64,000 bases of DNA from the NCBI RefSeq assembly GCF_016863015.1, contig NZ_BOOB01000004.1, positions 124,001-188,000 on the forward strand. Direction: 5' to 3'. Positions 34,221-41,799 of this stretch are shown here, one piece after another. Positions within the stretch are counted from its first letter, which is position 1, and each line of letters starts with the position of its first letter. Both the position numbers and the translations under genes were made by a program. The DNA comes from Microbispora amethystogenes. GTDB lineage: Bacteria > Actinomycetota > Actinomycetes > Streptosporangiales > Streptosporangiaceae. A model generated the notes under the pieces. The model ran no database searches, was not told the origin of the DNA, and saw only the letters and a list, made by a program, of their open reading frames with translations.

Positions 34221-34898
34221 TTAATCCTGGGGAGCCGGTTCCACCGCCTGGTCGGGCGTGCGGGGGGCGGCCAGCCAGCAGGTCAGGCTCTCCCAGCCGA
34301 ACAGTCCCCACAGGTAGAGCGCGAGCAGGACGAACGCGGGAGCCACCATATCCAGCAGTCCGGCCAGGGCGACGACCAGCATCCGGCCGTCCCAGCCGAG
34401 CCCGGCCGTGGCCAGCCACGGCGGCGGATACACGTGCTGACGCACCCGGTAGACGATGTCGTAGTGGTGGAAGGCCATCGCGCCGAGCAGCGCGAAGGTG
34501 ATCACGGGCGGCACCGAGCGGGCGAACCCGGCCGAGGCGACGAAGCCGTACTCCGTGATGCGCAGGATCGGGGGCGCCAGCCAGTCGAGCCGCCCGTCGT
34601 GCCGGTGCGCGCTGCCCGCCCCGGCGAGCAGCAGGGCGATCGCGGGCGCGAAGACCGCGAAGTCGTCCGCCCCGGCGATGCCGAGGACCAGCAGCACGGC
34701 GGTCACGAACGCCCCGGCGAGCGCGGGCGGCAGGGGCGGCAGCTGCCCGGCGACGAGCAGCCCCATCGCCCGCGACAGCGGGCCGTCGTCGCGCTGGGCG
34801 ACCACGACGCTGCGCGGCACGGGGGTCATGTGGACGGAGATCACGTCGGAGCCCTCCCGAGCGGCGTCGTGGGCGGCGTCATTACCGGGACGACTCAT
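34221..34898 (-). CDS. Membrane protein resembling DUF5941
   Basis: 225 residues: a 45-residue polar start (ISVHMTPVPRSVVVAQRDDG), then about five membrane helices (LAGAFVTAVLLVLGIAG, FAVFAPAIALLLAGAGS, SVPPVITFALLGAMAFHHYD, LVVALAGLLDMVAPAFVLLAL). A conserved-looking loop is GRLDWLAPPILRITEYGF. I believe this is the family called DUF5941, which in actinomycetes accompanies or is fused to CDP-alcohol transferases and nucleotidyltransferases; this is from memory. Its ATG overlaps the stop of the 35-residue ORF by 4 bases, which itself overlaps the CDP-alcohol transferase gene, so all three are one coupled unit. Possibly a partner subunit or acceptor transporter. Confidence 0.7.
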   Translation of the reverse strand: MSRPGNDAAHDAAREGSDVISVHMTPVPRSVVVAQRDDGPLSRAMGLLVAGQLPPLPPALAGAFVTAVLLVLGIAGADDFAVFAPAIALLLAGAGSAHRHDGRLDWLAPPILRITEYGFVASAGFARSVPPVITFALLGAMAFHHYDIVYRVRQHVYPPPWLATAGLGWDGRMLVVALAGLLDMVAPAFVLLALYLWGLFGWESLTCWLAAPRTPDQAVEPAPQD

Positions 34899-35002
34899 GC
34901 CACCTCCTCGCCTTCGGCTCGGAGTCCGGTCGTGCCGGAGGCACGCGACTCGGCACCTCGCCAGGCGCTGTGTTCACTGATTCGCTCGCTACGCTCGCTC
35001 AT
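34895..35002 (-). CDS. 35-residue ORF bridging two genes with 4-base overlaps on both sides
   Basis: The ATG (35000-35002) lies in the stop of the upstream CDP-alcohol transferase gene (ATGA), and its TGA (34895-34897) lies in the ATG of the DUF5941-like gene (ATGA). The product begins MSERSERISEHSAWRGAESR and is Ser/Glu/Arg-rich with no hydrophobic core. The DNA at its start (GAGCGTAGCGAGCG) is a sequence I recall as frequent near actinomycete gene ends. It may be a spacer ORF that keeps ribosomes moving between the genes rather than a functional peptide. Confidence 0.5.
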   Translation of the reverse strand: MSERSERISEHSAWRGAESRASGTTGLRAEGEEVA

Positions 35003-36612
35003 GCGAAGGACCTCGCCATCCGCCCGGCGGCCGTGTAGACCAGCGCCACCCCGCCCCAGCCGAGCAGCGCGAGGAACGTCACCCGCGCGTCGAACAGCGC
35101 CGCCGTGACGCAGATCAGGGCGGTCCGCTCCCCGATCGGCAGGACGATCATCTTCTTCAGCCAGTAGGCCACACCCCGGTCGAGCCGCCGCGACAGCGCC
35201 AGCACCGACCCGGTGCCCGAGGCCGCGGCCGCCGCCGGAGCTTCGTCCCAGGGCACCGCCATCGAACGCGGGGCCGCCGCCCGCAGGCTCGCCGCCCGCG
35301 CCCGGTCCGCCAGCGATCCGGCGTACGCGAAGTCGACCATGTGCCGGATCGTCTGCAGAATCAGCGCGGCCACGGCCAGGGCCCAGATCTGCCAGGACCC
35401 CTCCGGGCCGGAGGTGTACCCGAGCACCAGCCCGACGTAGACCACGTACTCCTTGATCCGGTCGCAGATGGCGTCGAGCCAGCCGCCGAGCGGGGAGAAC
35501 CGGCGCGTGTACCGCGCGACCTGGCCGTCCAGGCAGTCGAGCACGAACGACAGATAGAGCGCGACGGCCCCCACGACGAGCCCCGCCCGGTGCCCGTCGG
35601 AGAACCAGACGGCGGCGATGAGCGCGAACGCGACCGAGACGCCGGTGATCGAGTTGGGCGTCAGGCCGAGCCGTACGGCCGGCCGGATCAGGTGGCGGGA
35701 CCACGAGCTGACGCAGAAGGTCGTGAAGAAGCCGTCTCCGCTCTTCACGGCGGCCTCCAGGCGGGCCCGCGGCTCGTCGACGTCGGCGAGCTCGCGCACC
35801 GCCCGCTCGGCGGCCGGGCGGGTCGCGACCCGCCCGCAGTGCAGCGCGCCCGGCGTGACGGCGTGCACCGGGACGCCCGCCCGGGCGAGCCCGGTGAGCA
35901 GCAGCTCGGGCACCTCGGTGTCGCCCACCCGCCCGAGGTGGCGGCGCTGGGCGAGGTCGGCCAGCTCCTCGGCCAGGTCGGCGAGCCCGGCGAGGTGTGC
36001 CTCCCCGACCTGCAGGACGCCGCGGAAGGTGCCGTTGGCCCACTCGACCTCGTGGAAGGAGGTGCCCGCCGACACGACGCGGCCCCACTCCGTCCGCACG
36101 GGCGGCCGCAGCGGGGCGGGGTCGCCGCTGGCGACGATCGCGCCGGTCGGGCGGGCGGGATGTTCGAGCAGCAGGGCCAGCGCGTCGGTGTGCGCGACGA
36201 CGTCGGCGGCCAGCACGGCCACCGGGGAGGTCGAGGCGCGGGCCGCCTTGGCCACGATCCGCAGGTCCTCGGCGAGGCCGTCGCTCACGCAGATCTGGTG
36301 CCGCGGACCGCTCTCGATCTCCCGTTCCGGCCCGCCCGCCGGACCCGGCCGCCGCCCGCCCGCGGCCTGCGGCCCCGGACCGCCCGCCGCGATCTGTCTT
36401 CGCTCGCCCTCCCAGCCGTCCTGGCTTCTCACCACGACCACCACCTCGCGGACCGGCAGGGTGAGCAGCTGGGCGACGAGCCGCTCCAGGAGGCTGCCCT
36501 CCGACCGGGCGCCGTCGGAGCAGGGCAGCCCGGCGGCCGGCGAGGTCGCGAGGACGACCGCCACCGTCTGTGTGTCCCGTACCGTACCGGGCTTGCTCGG
36601 ATCCGCCCCCAT
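34999..36612 (-). CDS. Bifunctional-type protein: degenerate nucleotidyltransferase domain + CDP-alcohol phosphotransferase
   Basis: 537 residues from ATG 36612. The N-terminal half has the alternating strand/helix pattern of a nucleotidyltransferase (TVAVVLATSPAAG, LLERLVAQLLTLPVREVVVV, VAVLAADVVAHTDALALLL) but lacks the G-x-G-x-R and P-K residues, so it may be inactive or use another substrate. The C-terminal half is a complete CDP-alcohol phosphotransferase: FVLDCLDGQVARYTRRFS, PLGGWLDAICDRIKEY holds all four Asp, and six helices follow. The order resembles the archaeal IPCT-DIPPS fusion that makes di-myo-inositol phosphate precursors. KPGTV...R and a 36-bp stretch before it are unstructured. 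Divergent from the CDP-ribitol synthase-like gene, sharing about 120 bases of upstream DNA. Confidence 0.82.
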   Translation of the reverse strand: MGADPSKPGTVRDTQTVAVVLATSPAAGLPCSDGARSEGSLLERLVAQLLTLPVREVVVVVRSQDGWEGERRQIAAGGPGPQAAGGRRPGPAGGPEREIESGPRHQICVSDGLAEDLRIVAKAARASTSPVAVLAADVVAHTDALALLLEHPARPTGAIVASGDPAPLRPPVRTEWGRVVSAGTSFHEVEWANGTFRGVLQVGEAHLAGLADLAEELADLAQRRHLGRVGDTEVPELLLTGLARAGVPVHAVTPGALHCGRVATRPAAERAVRELADVDEPRARLEAAVKSGDGFFTTFCVSSWSRHLIRPAVRLGLTPNSITGVSVAFALIAAVWFSDGHRAGLVVGAVALYLSFVLDCLDGQVARYTRRFSPLGGWLDAICDRIKEYVVYVGLVLGYTSGPEGSWQIWALAVAALILQTIRHMVDFAYAGSLADRARAASLRAAAPRSMAVPWDEAPAAAAASGTGSVLALSRRLDRGVAYWLKKMIVLPIGERTALICVTAALFDARVTFLALLGWGGVALVYTAAGRMARSFA

Positions 36613-36734
36613 ATGGAAACCCGTTTCACGTCGGCCGCACGTGCTCACCTCGCAAAGTAACCGAGTGATCACTAGGTGGCAATCACCTTCTGCGGCTTCC
36701 GGCACGGGTATGGTCTGCTGTCGGGGAGGACATC

Positions 36735-38141
36735 ATGATCGCGGAATCGCGTCTGCGCAGGGTGGGGGTCGTGCTGGCCGGCGGCGTCGGCCAGCGCGTG
36801 GGGCTGAACACACCGAAACAGCTTCTGAAGATCGCCGGAAAGACGATCCTGGAGCACACCCTCGACGTGTTCGACGGCCATCCGGAGATCGACGAGGTGA
36901 TCGTCCTGATGACCCCCGGCTTCGTCCCGGACGCCGAGGAGCTCGTCAGGCGGAACGGCTACACGAAGGTCTCCCGGGTGCTCGAAGGAGGCGCGAGCCG
37001 TACCGAGACGACCTGGCGGGCCCTGTCCGCGCTGGGCGAGCGGGAGTGCGACGTGCTGCTGCACGACGCGGTCCGGCCGCTGATCGAGCCGCGCGTCATC
37101 AGCGAGTGCGTGGCGGCCCTCGGCCGCTACGAGGCGGTCGAGGTGGCGATCCCGTCCTCCGACACGATCGTCGTGGCCGCCCCCGGCCCGCGCGGCGAGA
37201 TCATCCGCGACATCCCCGACCGCTCCCGGCTGCGCCGCGGGCAGACCCCGCAGTGCTTCCGGCTGTCGGTGATCCGGGCTGCGTACGAGCGCGCCCTGGC
37301 CGACCCCGAGTTCCCCTCCCTGCCGACGACCGACGACTGCGGCGTGGTGCTGCGCTACCTGCCCGACGTGCCGATCTACATCGTGCCCGGCAGCGAGCGC
37401 AACATGAAGGTCACCCACCCGGTCGACGTCTATCTGGCCGACAAGCTCTTCCAGCTCGCCGAGAACACCGCTCCCGCGCTGACCGACGAGCAGTACCGCG
37501 CCGGACTGGAGGGCCGCACGCTCGTCGTCTTCGGCGGCAGCTACGGCATCGGCGCGGACATCGTCACGCTCGCCCGGGGCTACGGCGCGAGCGTCCACTC
37601 CTTCTCCCGCAGCGAGAACGGCGTGCGTGTCGAGGACGCCGCCGCCGTCGAGGACGCCCTGGCCCGCGTGTACGCCGCGACCGGCCGGATCGACCACGTC
37701 GTCAACACGGCGGGCGTGCTGCACATGGGCAGGCTCGGCGAGGCCGGGCAGCACACGATCGAGGAGACCATCGGCGTCAACTACCTCGGCCCGGTCAACA
37801 TCGCCCGCGCCTCGGTGAAATACCTGATGGAAACCCACGGCCACCTGCTGCTCTACACGTCCTCGTCCTACACGCGCGGCCGGGCCGACTACAGCCTGTA
37901 CTCCTCCACCAAGGCCGCCGTCGTCAACCTCACCCAGGCACTCGCCGACGAGTGGGCCTGCCAGGGTGTCCGCGTCAACTGCGTCAACCCCGAGCGCACC
38001 GCCACCCCCATGCGGCTGCGCGCGTTCGGCGACGAACCCGCCGGAACGCTTCTCTCCCCCGCCGCCGTCGCCCGCACCAGCCTCGACGTGCTGCTGTCCC
38101 GCCTCACGGGACAGGTCGTGGACGTGCGGCTCAGCCGATGA
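36735..38141 (+). CDS. Fused IspD/TarI-type cytidylyltransferase and SDR reductase (CDP-ribitol synthase type)
   Basis: 468 residues in two domains. Residues 1-235: IspD/TarI cytidylyltransferase with VVLAGGVGQRVGLNTPKQLL, LLHDAVRPLIEPRVI and TTDDCGVVLRYL. Residues 255-468: short-chain dehydrogenase with VVFGGSYGIGADIV (cofactor loop), HVVNTAGVLHMG, a Ser in LLYTSSSYTRG and the catalytic YSLYSSTKAAV (Y-x3-K). The same fusion is found in Haemophilus Bcs1/Acs1, where the SDR reduces ribulose-5-phosphate and the other domain makes CDP-ribitol. GGGGAGGACATC precedes ATG 36735. The next gene encodes a TagF/TarL-like polymerase, which would use CDP-ribitol, so a poly(ribitol phosphate) product is the natural prediction. 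Another polyol phosphate is possible. Confidence 0.88.
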   Translation: MIAESRLRRVGVVLAGGVGQRVGLNTPKQLLKIAGKTILEHTLDVFDGHPEIDEVIVLMTPGFVPDAEELVRRNGYTKVSRVLEGGASRTETTWRALSALGERECDVLLHDAVRPLIEPRVISECVAALGRYEAVEVAIPSSDTIVVAAPGPRGEIIRDIPDRSRLRRGQTPQCFRLSVIRAAYERALADPEFPSLPTTDDCGVVLRYLPDVPIYIVPGSERNMKVTHPVDVYLADKLFQLAENTAPALTDEQYRAGLEGRTLVVFGGSYGIGADIVTLARGYGASVHSFSRSENGVRVEDAAAVEDALARVYAATGRIDHVVNTAGVLHMGRLGEAGQHTIEETIGVNYLGPVNIARASVKYLMETHGHLLLYTSSSYTRGRADYSLYSSTKAAVVNLTQALADEWACQGVRVNCVNPERTATPMRLRAFGDEPAGTLLSPAAVARTSLDVLLSRLTGQVVDVRLSR

Positions 38142-38175
38142 CCGCAACCACGTACGGAGGGACGGGCGCTCGCCC

Positions 38176-40053
38176 ATGGGGGGAAACATCAGGGGGCGCA
38201 CGGCCTCCGAGGCGCGGCTCACGCCGCTCGCACGCCGCCTGGCCCTGGTCGCCGGAAGGCGCCGGGGCCTGCGGAGGCTTGCCGGGGGCCACAGAGGGCT
38301 GCTCACCGCGCTGACGCTCGCGTCGTACCCGGCCCTGCTCGCGGCGGCCGTCTGGCCGCTGCCCGCGACCTTCGCGGTGCTGGCGCCGCTGTCGTACGCC
38401 GCGGAGGCGGCGCTGCCCGGCCGGGCGGCGGCGGCGCTCAGCCGGGCCCATCTGGGAGCCACGGTCCGCTTCCTGGCGCGGGAGACCGCCGCCGTGGTGC
38501 TGCTGGCGCGGATGGCGCCGGGACGGCCGTGGTGGTACGCCGCGCTGGCGACGGGGTTGTTCCTGTTCCACGGCGTGCGGGCCGCGCAGACCTGGCTCGC
38601 CTGCCGGCTCGACCGCGTCCACCACCAGATGCCGGTGGTGACGCGCAACATCCGTCTGACCGCGCCGCCGATCCCGCCGGCGCCGCCCCGCGCGCTGCTC
38701 GCCTGGCGCGGCACCCGCCCGCTCTACCTCGACGCGCTGGCGATCGTGCCGGCGGCGGCCCTGACGCCGTCCGGTCTCGGCTGGGTGGGTGCCGCGGGCG
38801 CCGCCGCGGCCGTGGCGCTGGAGGCCGTCGTCACCGCCACGCTGCTGGTCCACACCCGTCGGGCCGCCCACCTGGGCGACCGGCGGCGCGTCCTGTCGGC
38901 CGTGGACGAGTGGGTGGCCGCCTACCGGCCCGAGGTCGTCATGTACTTCTCCGGCCCGGCCACGGCCGCGTACCAGGCCACGATGTGGCTGGGCACGCTG
39001 GAGCGGATCAGGCCGAGGACGCTGGTGGTGCTGCGCGAGCGGTCGCTCGCCACGGCCCTCGGCCCGACGACGCTGCCGGTGGTGTGCATCCCCTCGTCGG
39101 TGGACCTCATGAACTTCCGCGCGCTGGACGGCGTCCGCGTCGCGCTGTTTCCCGCCAACGTCGGCAACAACATCCACATGCTGCGGGTGCCGGGCGTCCG
39201 CAGCGTGTTCATCGGCCACGGCGACAGCGACAAGGAGGCGTCGTTCAATCCGTACACGAAGGTGTACGACGAGGTCTGGGTGGCCGGGCCCGCCGGGCGC
39301 GACCGTTACCTGCGCGCCCAGGTGGGCGTGCGGGACGAGGCCGTCGAGGAGGTGGGCCGCCCGCAGCTCGCCGGGATCCGGCGCACCGGCCCGCACACGG
39401 AGGGCACGGCGCCGTACCAGACCATCCTGTACGCCCCGACGTGGGAGGGGTGGAGCGACGACGTGTTCCACAGCTCGCTCGTCGCGATGGGGCCCGCCAT
39501 CGTGCGCGCGCTGCTGGAGCAGCCGGTGCGGGTGATCTACAAGCCCCACCCGCTGACCGGCCACCGGTCCCCGGCGGCCCGTACGGCCCACCGGCGGATC
39601 ATGGCGCTGCTGGGCGAGCGGGCGGGCATCCCCCACGTGGCCGTGACCGGCCGGGAGCCGTCGCTGTACGACTGCTTCAACGAGGCCGACGTGCTGATCT
39701 CCGACATCTCCAGCGTGGTGTCGGACTTCGTCGCCAGCGGCAAGCCGTACATCGTGACGAACGTGGCCGCCCTGTCAGAGGACCGCTTCCGCGAGCGCTA
39801 CCCGGCCGCCGGGGCGGCCTACCTGCTCGGCCCCGACCTGGCGGAGCTGCCGGGCATCCTGCGCCGGCTGGACGCTCCAGGAGAGGACGAGAGGGCCGGC
39901 GCCCGCCGCGCCCTGCGGGGCTACCTGCTCGGCCCCGACCATCCGGACCCGCTGGCCCGCTTCGAGGACGCCGTACGGCGGGCCGCCGCCCGCGCCGAGG
40001 AACGCGCCCGCTTCCTCGGCCTCGAAGCCCTCGCCCCCTCCGCCCACGACTGA
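38176..40053 (+). CDS. CDP-glycerol/CDP-ribitol polyol-phosphate transferase (TagF/TarL-like), membrane anchored
   Basis: About 625 residues. The first 240 residues hold several hydrophobic helices (LLTALTLASYPALLAAAVWPL, AALATGLFLFHGV, AAAAVALEAVVTATLLV). The C-terminal 390 residues are the GT-B-like Glyphos_transf domain: SVFIGHGDSDKEASFNPYTK (catalytic His, then substrate Lys), TILYAPTWEGWSDD, VIYKPHPLTGHRS and ISDISSVVSDFVASGKPYIV (donor phosphate binding). Enzymes of this family polymerise glycerol- or ribitol-phosphate units from CDP-polyols into teichoic acid. The membrane N-terminus is unusual compared with peripheral TagF. It follows the CDP-ribitol synthase-like gene by 34 bases, probably in one operon. 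Start ATG 38176; GGAGGG lies a rather long way upstream. Confidence 0.87.
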   Translation: MGGNIRGRTASEARLTPLARRLALVAGRRRGLRRLAGGHRGLLTALTLASYPALLAAAVWPLPATFAVLAPLSYAAEAALPGRAAAALSRAHLGATVRFLARETAAVVLLARMAPGRPWWYAALATGLFLFHGVRAAQTWLACRLDRVHHQMPVVTRNIRLTAPPIPPAPPRALLAWRGTRPLYLDALAIVPAAALTPSGLGWVGAAGAAAAVALEAVVTATLLVHTRRAAHLGDRRRVLSAVDEWVAAYRPEVVMYFSGPATAAYQATMWLGTLERIRPRTLVVLRERSLATALGPTTLPVVCIPSSVDLMNFRALDGVRVALFPANVGNNIHMLRVPGVRSVFIGHGDSDKEASFNPYTKVYDEVWVAGPAGRDRYLRAQVGVRDEAVEEVGRPQLAGIRRTGPHTEGTAPYQTILYAPTWEGWSDDVFHSSLVAMGPAIVRALLEQPVRVIYKPHPLTGHRSPAARTAHRRIMALLGERAGIPHVAVTGREPSLYDCFNEADVLISDISSVVSDFVASGKPYIVTNVAALSEDRFRERYPAAGAAYLLGPDLAELPGILRRLDAPGEDERAGARRALRGYLLGPDHPDPLARFEDAVRRAAARAEERARFLGLEALAPSAHD

Positions 40054-40095
40054 ACACCACCTACGGAAGGCTTCCGGGTCACTACATTCAGTCAC

Positions 40096-40710
40096 ATGGA
40101 TGTGAGCATCACGGACCCTGGGACACCCGCTCTGGCGCCAGCGCCCGGCCAGCCTCTCCCCAGGACACCTCGGGAGCTGTTCGACGCGCTGCCCCCACTG
40201 CCCGGCCTGCTGGTCGAAGTCATCGATGGACGACTGGTCGCACGCCGACGGGACGCTCTCGAACACGCATCGGCCGCGATGCTGTTGTTCGAGGCGTTCC
40301 TGCCGCTGCAGGACGAACGCCGATGGCAGGCGTGGACGGGAAACGTGGGCGTGTGCCTCGACGGGACACACGAACCGGTCATACCCGATCTCGTGCTCGC
40401 ACCGCCGGACTGCCCGCAGTGGGAACGGCGTGAGCTGCTCTCATCGGGACTGATGCTGGTGGCCGAGGTGGTGTCGAAGGGAAGCGCGGAGGACGACCGG
40501 GGCAAGAAGCCCGAGATCTACGCGCGGGGCGGGGTCCCGGTGTTCCTGCTCGTGGATCCGCTGACGACGCCGGCGTCGGTCACGGTTTTCAGCGACCCGA
40601 AGGAGGGGCGGTACCAGGTGACCTCGACGGTGCCGTTCGGGCGGGAGATCCTCGTCCCCCACCCGATCGGCTACACGCTGGACACCTCAGTCTTCGAAAA
40701 GGTCGTCTAG
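40096..40710 (+). CDS. Uma2 family (DUF820) PD-(D/E)xK nuclease-like protein
   Basis: 204 residues with the restriction-endonuclease-like fold of Uma2 proteins: LLVEVIDGRLVARR near the N-terminus, VIPDLVLAPPDC giving the catalytic Asp, LMLVAEVVSKGSAEDDRGKK giving the E-x-[V/K] segment, then PEIYARGGVPVFLLVDPL. Canonical members read EV-SPST-x-x-D-x-x-x-K; here Ser-Thr is replaced by KGSAEDDRGKK but acidic and Lys residues remain. These genes are abundant in actinomycetes and cyanobacteria; their role is unknown. It overlaps the convergent GT2 gene by 24 bases. ATG start at 40096. Confidence 0.82.
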   Translation: MDVSITDPGTPALAPAPGQPLPRTPRELFDALPPLPGLLVEVIDGRLVARRRDALEHASAAMLLFEAFLPLQDERRWQAWTGNVGVCLDGTHEPVIPDLVLAPPDCPQWERRELLSSGLMLVAEVVSKGSAEDDRGKKPEIYARGGVPVFLLVDPLTTPASVTVFSDPKEGRYQVTSTVPFGREILVPHPIGYTLDTSVFEKVV

Positions 40711-41745
40711 GCTCGCCCGTTCCGGCTTGGGACGGGGCTTGCTGAGCTTCGGGGGGCTGGTCAGGAAGCCTGTCCCCCACGAGACGTGCATGGCCGCGTA
40801 CACCACGGGGAGGCGTACGAGTGCGGCGGGCGGCAGGTGGCGGCCGGTGAGGACCGAGCCCGCGACGATCGCCGCGAGATAGCCCGCCGGGACGAGCAGG
40901 CCGGGCCAGAACACGGGCGAGATCACCAGGCCCAGCGCCATCGCCGCGACGGCGGCGGGCGGGGCGAGATAACGCAGGTTGATCGTGCCCTGGTGGGTGC
41001 GGGAGACGACCCGCCGCCAGCGGCCGTAGTGGAAGTACTGCTTGGCCAGGGCGCGCACGTTGGGCCGGGGCCGATACGTGACGCGCATCCTCGGCTGGAA
41101 CCACACCAGCCCGCCGGTCTCCCGGATGCGGTGGTTCATCTCCCAGTCCTGCGCGCGCAGGAAGTGCTCGTCGTAGCCGCCCACCCGGTCGAGCGCGCTG
41201 CGGCGGAAGACACCCAGGTAGACGGTGTCGGCCGGGCCGGCCTCGCCACCCGTGTGGAACCGGGCGTTGCCCACGCCGATCTTCGAGGTCATGGCGCAGG
41301 CCACCGCCTGCTCGAACGGCGTGATCCCCTCGGCGGCCATGATGCCGCCGACGTTGTCGGCGCCGGTCTGCTCCAGCGTCTCGACCGCCGTACGGAGGTA
41401 GTCGCGGGGCAGGATCGCGTGCCCGTCCACCCGCGCGATGATCGGGTTGCGGGACGCGGCGATCGCGGCGTTCAGCGCGTTGGGCGTGCGGCCCGTGGGG
41501 TTCGGCACGACGACGACGCGGCGGTCCTCGGCCGCGATGGCGTCGGCCACCTCCTGGGTGCGGTCGTGGGACGGGCCCACACTGATGACCACCTCGAGCG
41601 GGCCCTCGTAGTCCTGTTCGAGGACCTGCCGGACGGCGTCGCGCAGGTGCCGCTCCTCGTTCAGCACCGGCATGATCACCGATACCGGCGGCCAGTTCCG
41701 CGCGGGATTCTGGCTCGACTGTCGCGAGTCGGGAAAGGGCTTCAT
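40687..41745 (-). CDS. GT2 family glycosyltransferase with C-terminal membrane helices
   Basis: About 352 residues. The GT-A domain starts VSVIMPVLNEERHLRDAVRQ, with VVISVGPSHDRTQEV, ALNAAIAASRNPIIARVDGHA (DxD equivalent), GVFRRSALDRVGGYDEHF and LRAQDWEMNHRIRETGGLVW (ED/QDW catalytic region). FHYGRWRRVVSR follows and two hydrophobic helices (AAVAAMALGLVISPVFWPGL, LLVPAGYLAAIVAGSVLTG) close it, as in ExoA/succinoglycan-type glycosyltransferases. ATG 41745 and GTG 41757 are alternative starts. Divergent from the LCP gene at 41800, with which it shares a very short promoter region, and so probably works on the same polymer. Confidence 0.87.
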   Translation of the reverse strand: MKPFPDSRQSSQNPARNWPPVSVIMPVLNEERHLRDAVRQVLEQDYEGPLEVVISVGPSHDRTQEVADAIAAEDRRVVVVPNPTGRTPNALNAAIAASRNPIIARVDGHAILPRDYLRTAVETLEQTGADNVGGIMAAEGITPFEQAVACAMTSKIGVGNARFHTGGEAGPADTVYLGVFRRSALDRVGGYDEHFLRAQDWEMNHRIRETGGLVWFQPRMRVTYRPRPNVRALAKQYFHYGRWRRVVSRTHQGTINLRYLAPPAAVAAMALGLVISPVFWPGLLVPAGYLAAIVAGSVLTGRHLPPAALVRLPVVYAAMHVSWGTGFLTSPPKLSKPRPKPERASLDDLFED

Positions 41746-41799
41746 GGCGGCGCTCACGCTACTGTACGGAGGGGTGGAGACGGCAACCGGAGGACGGGA

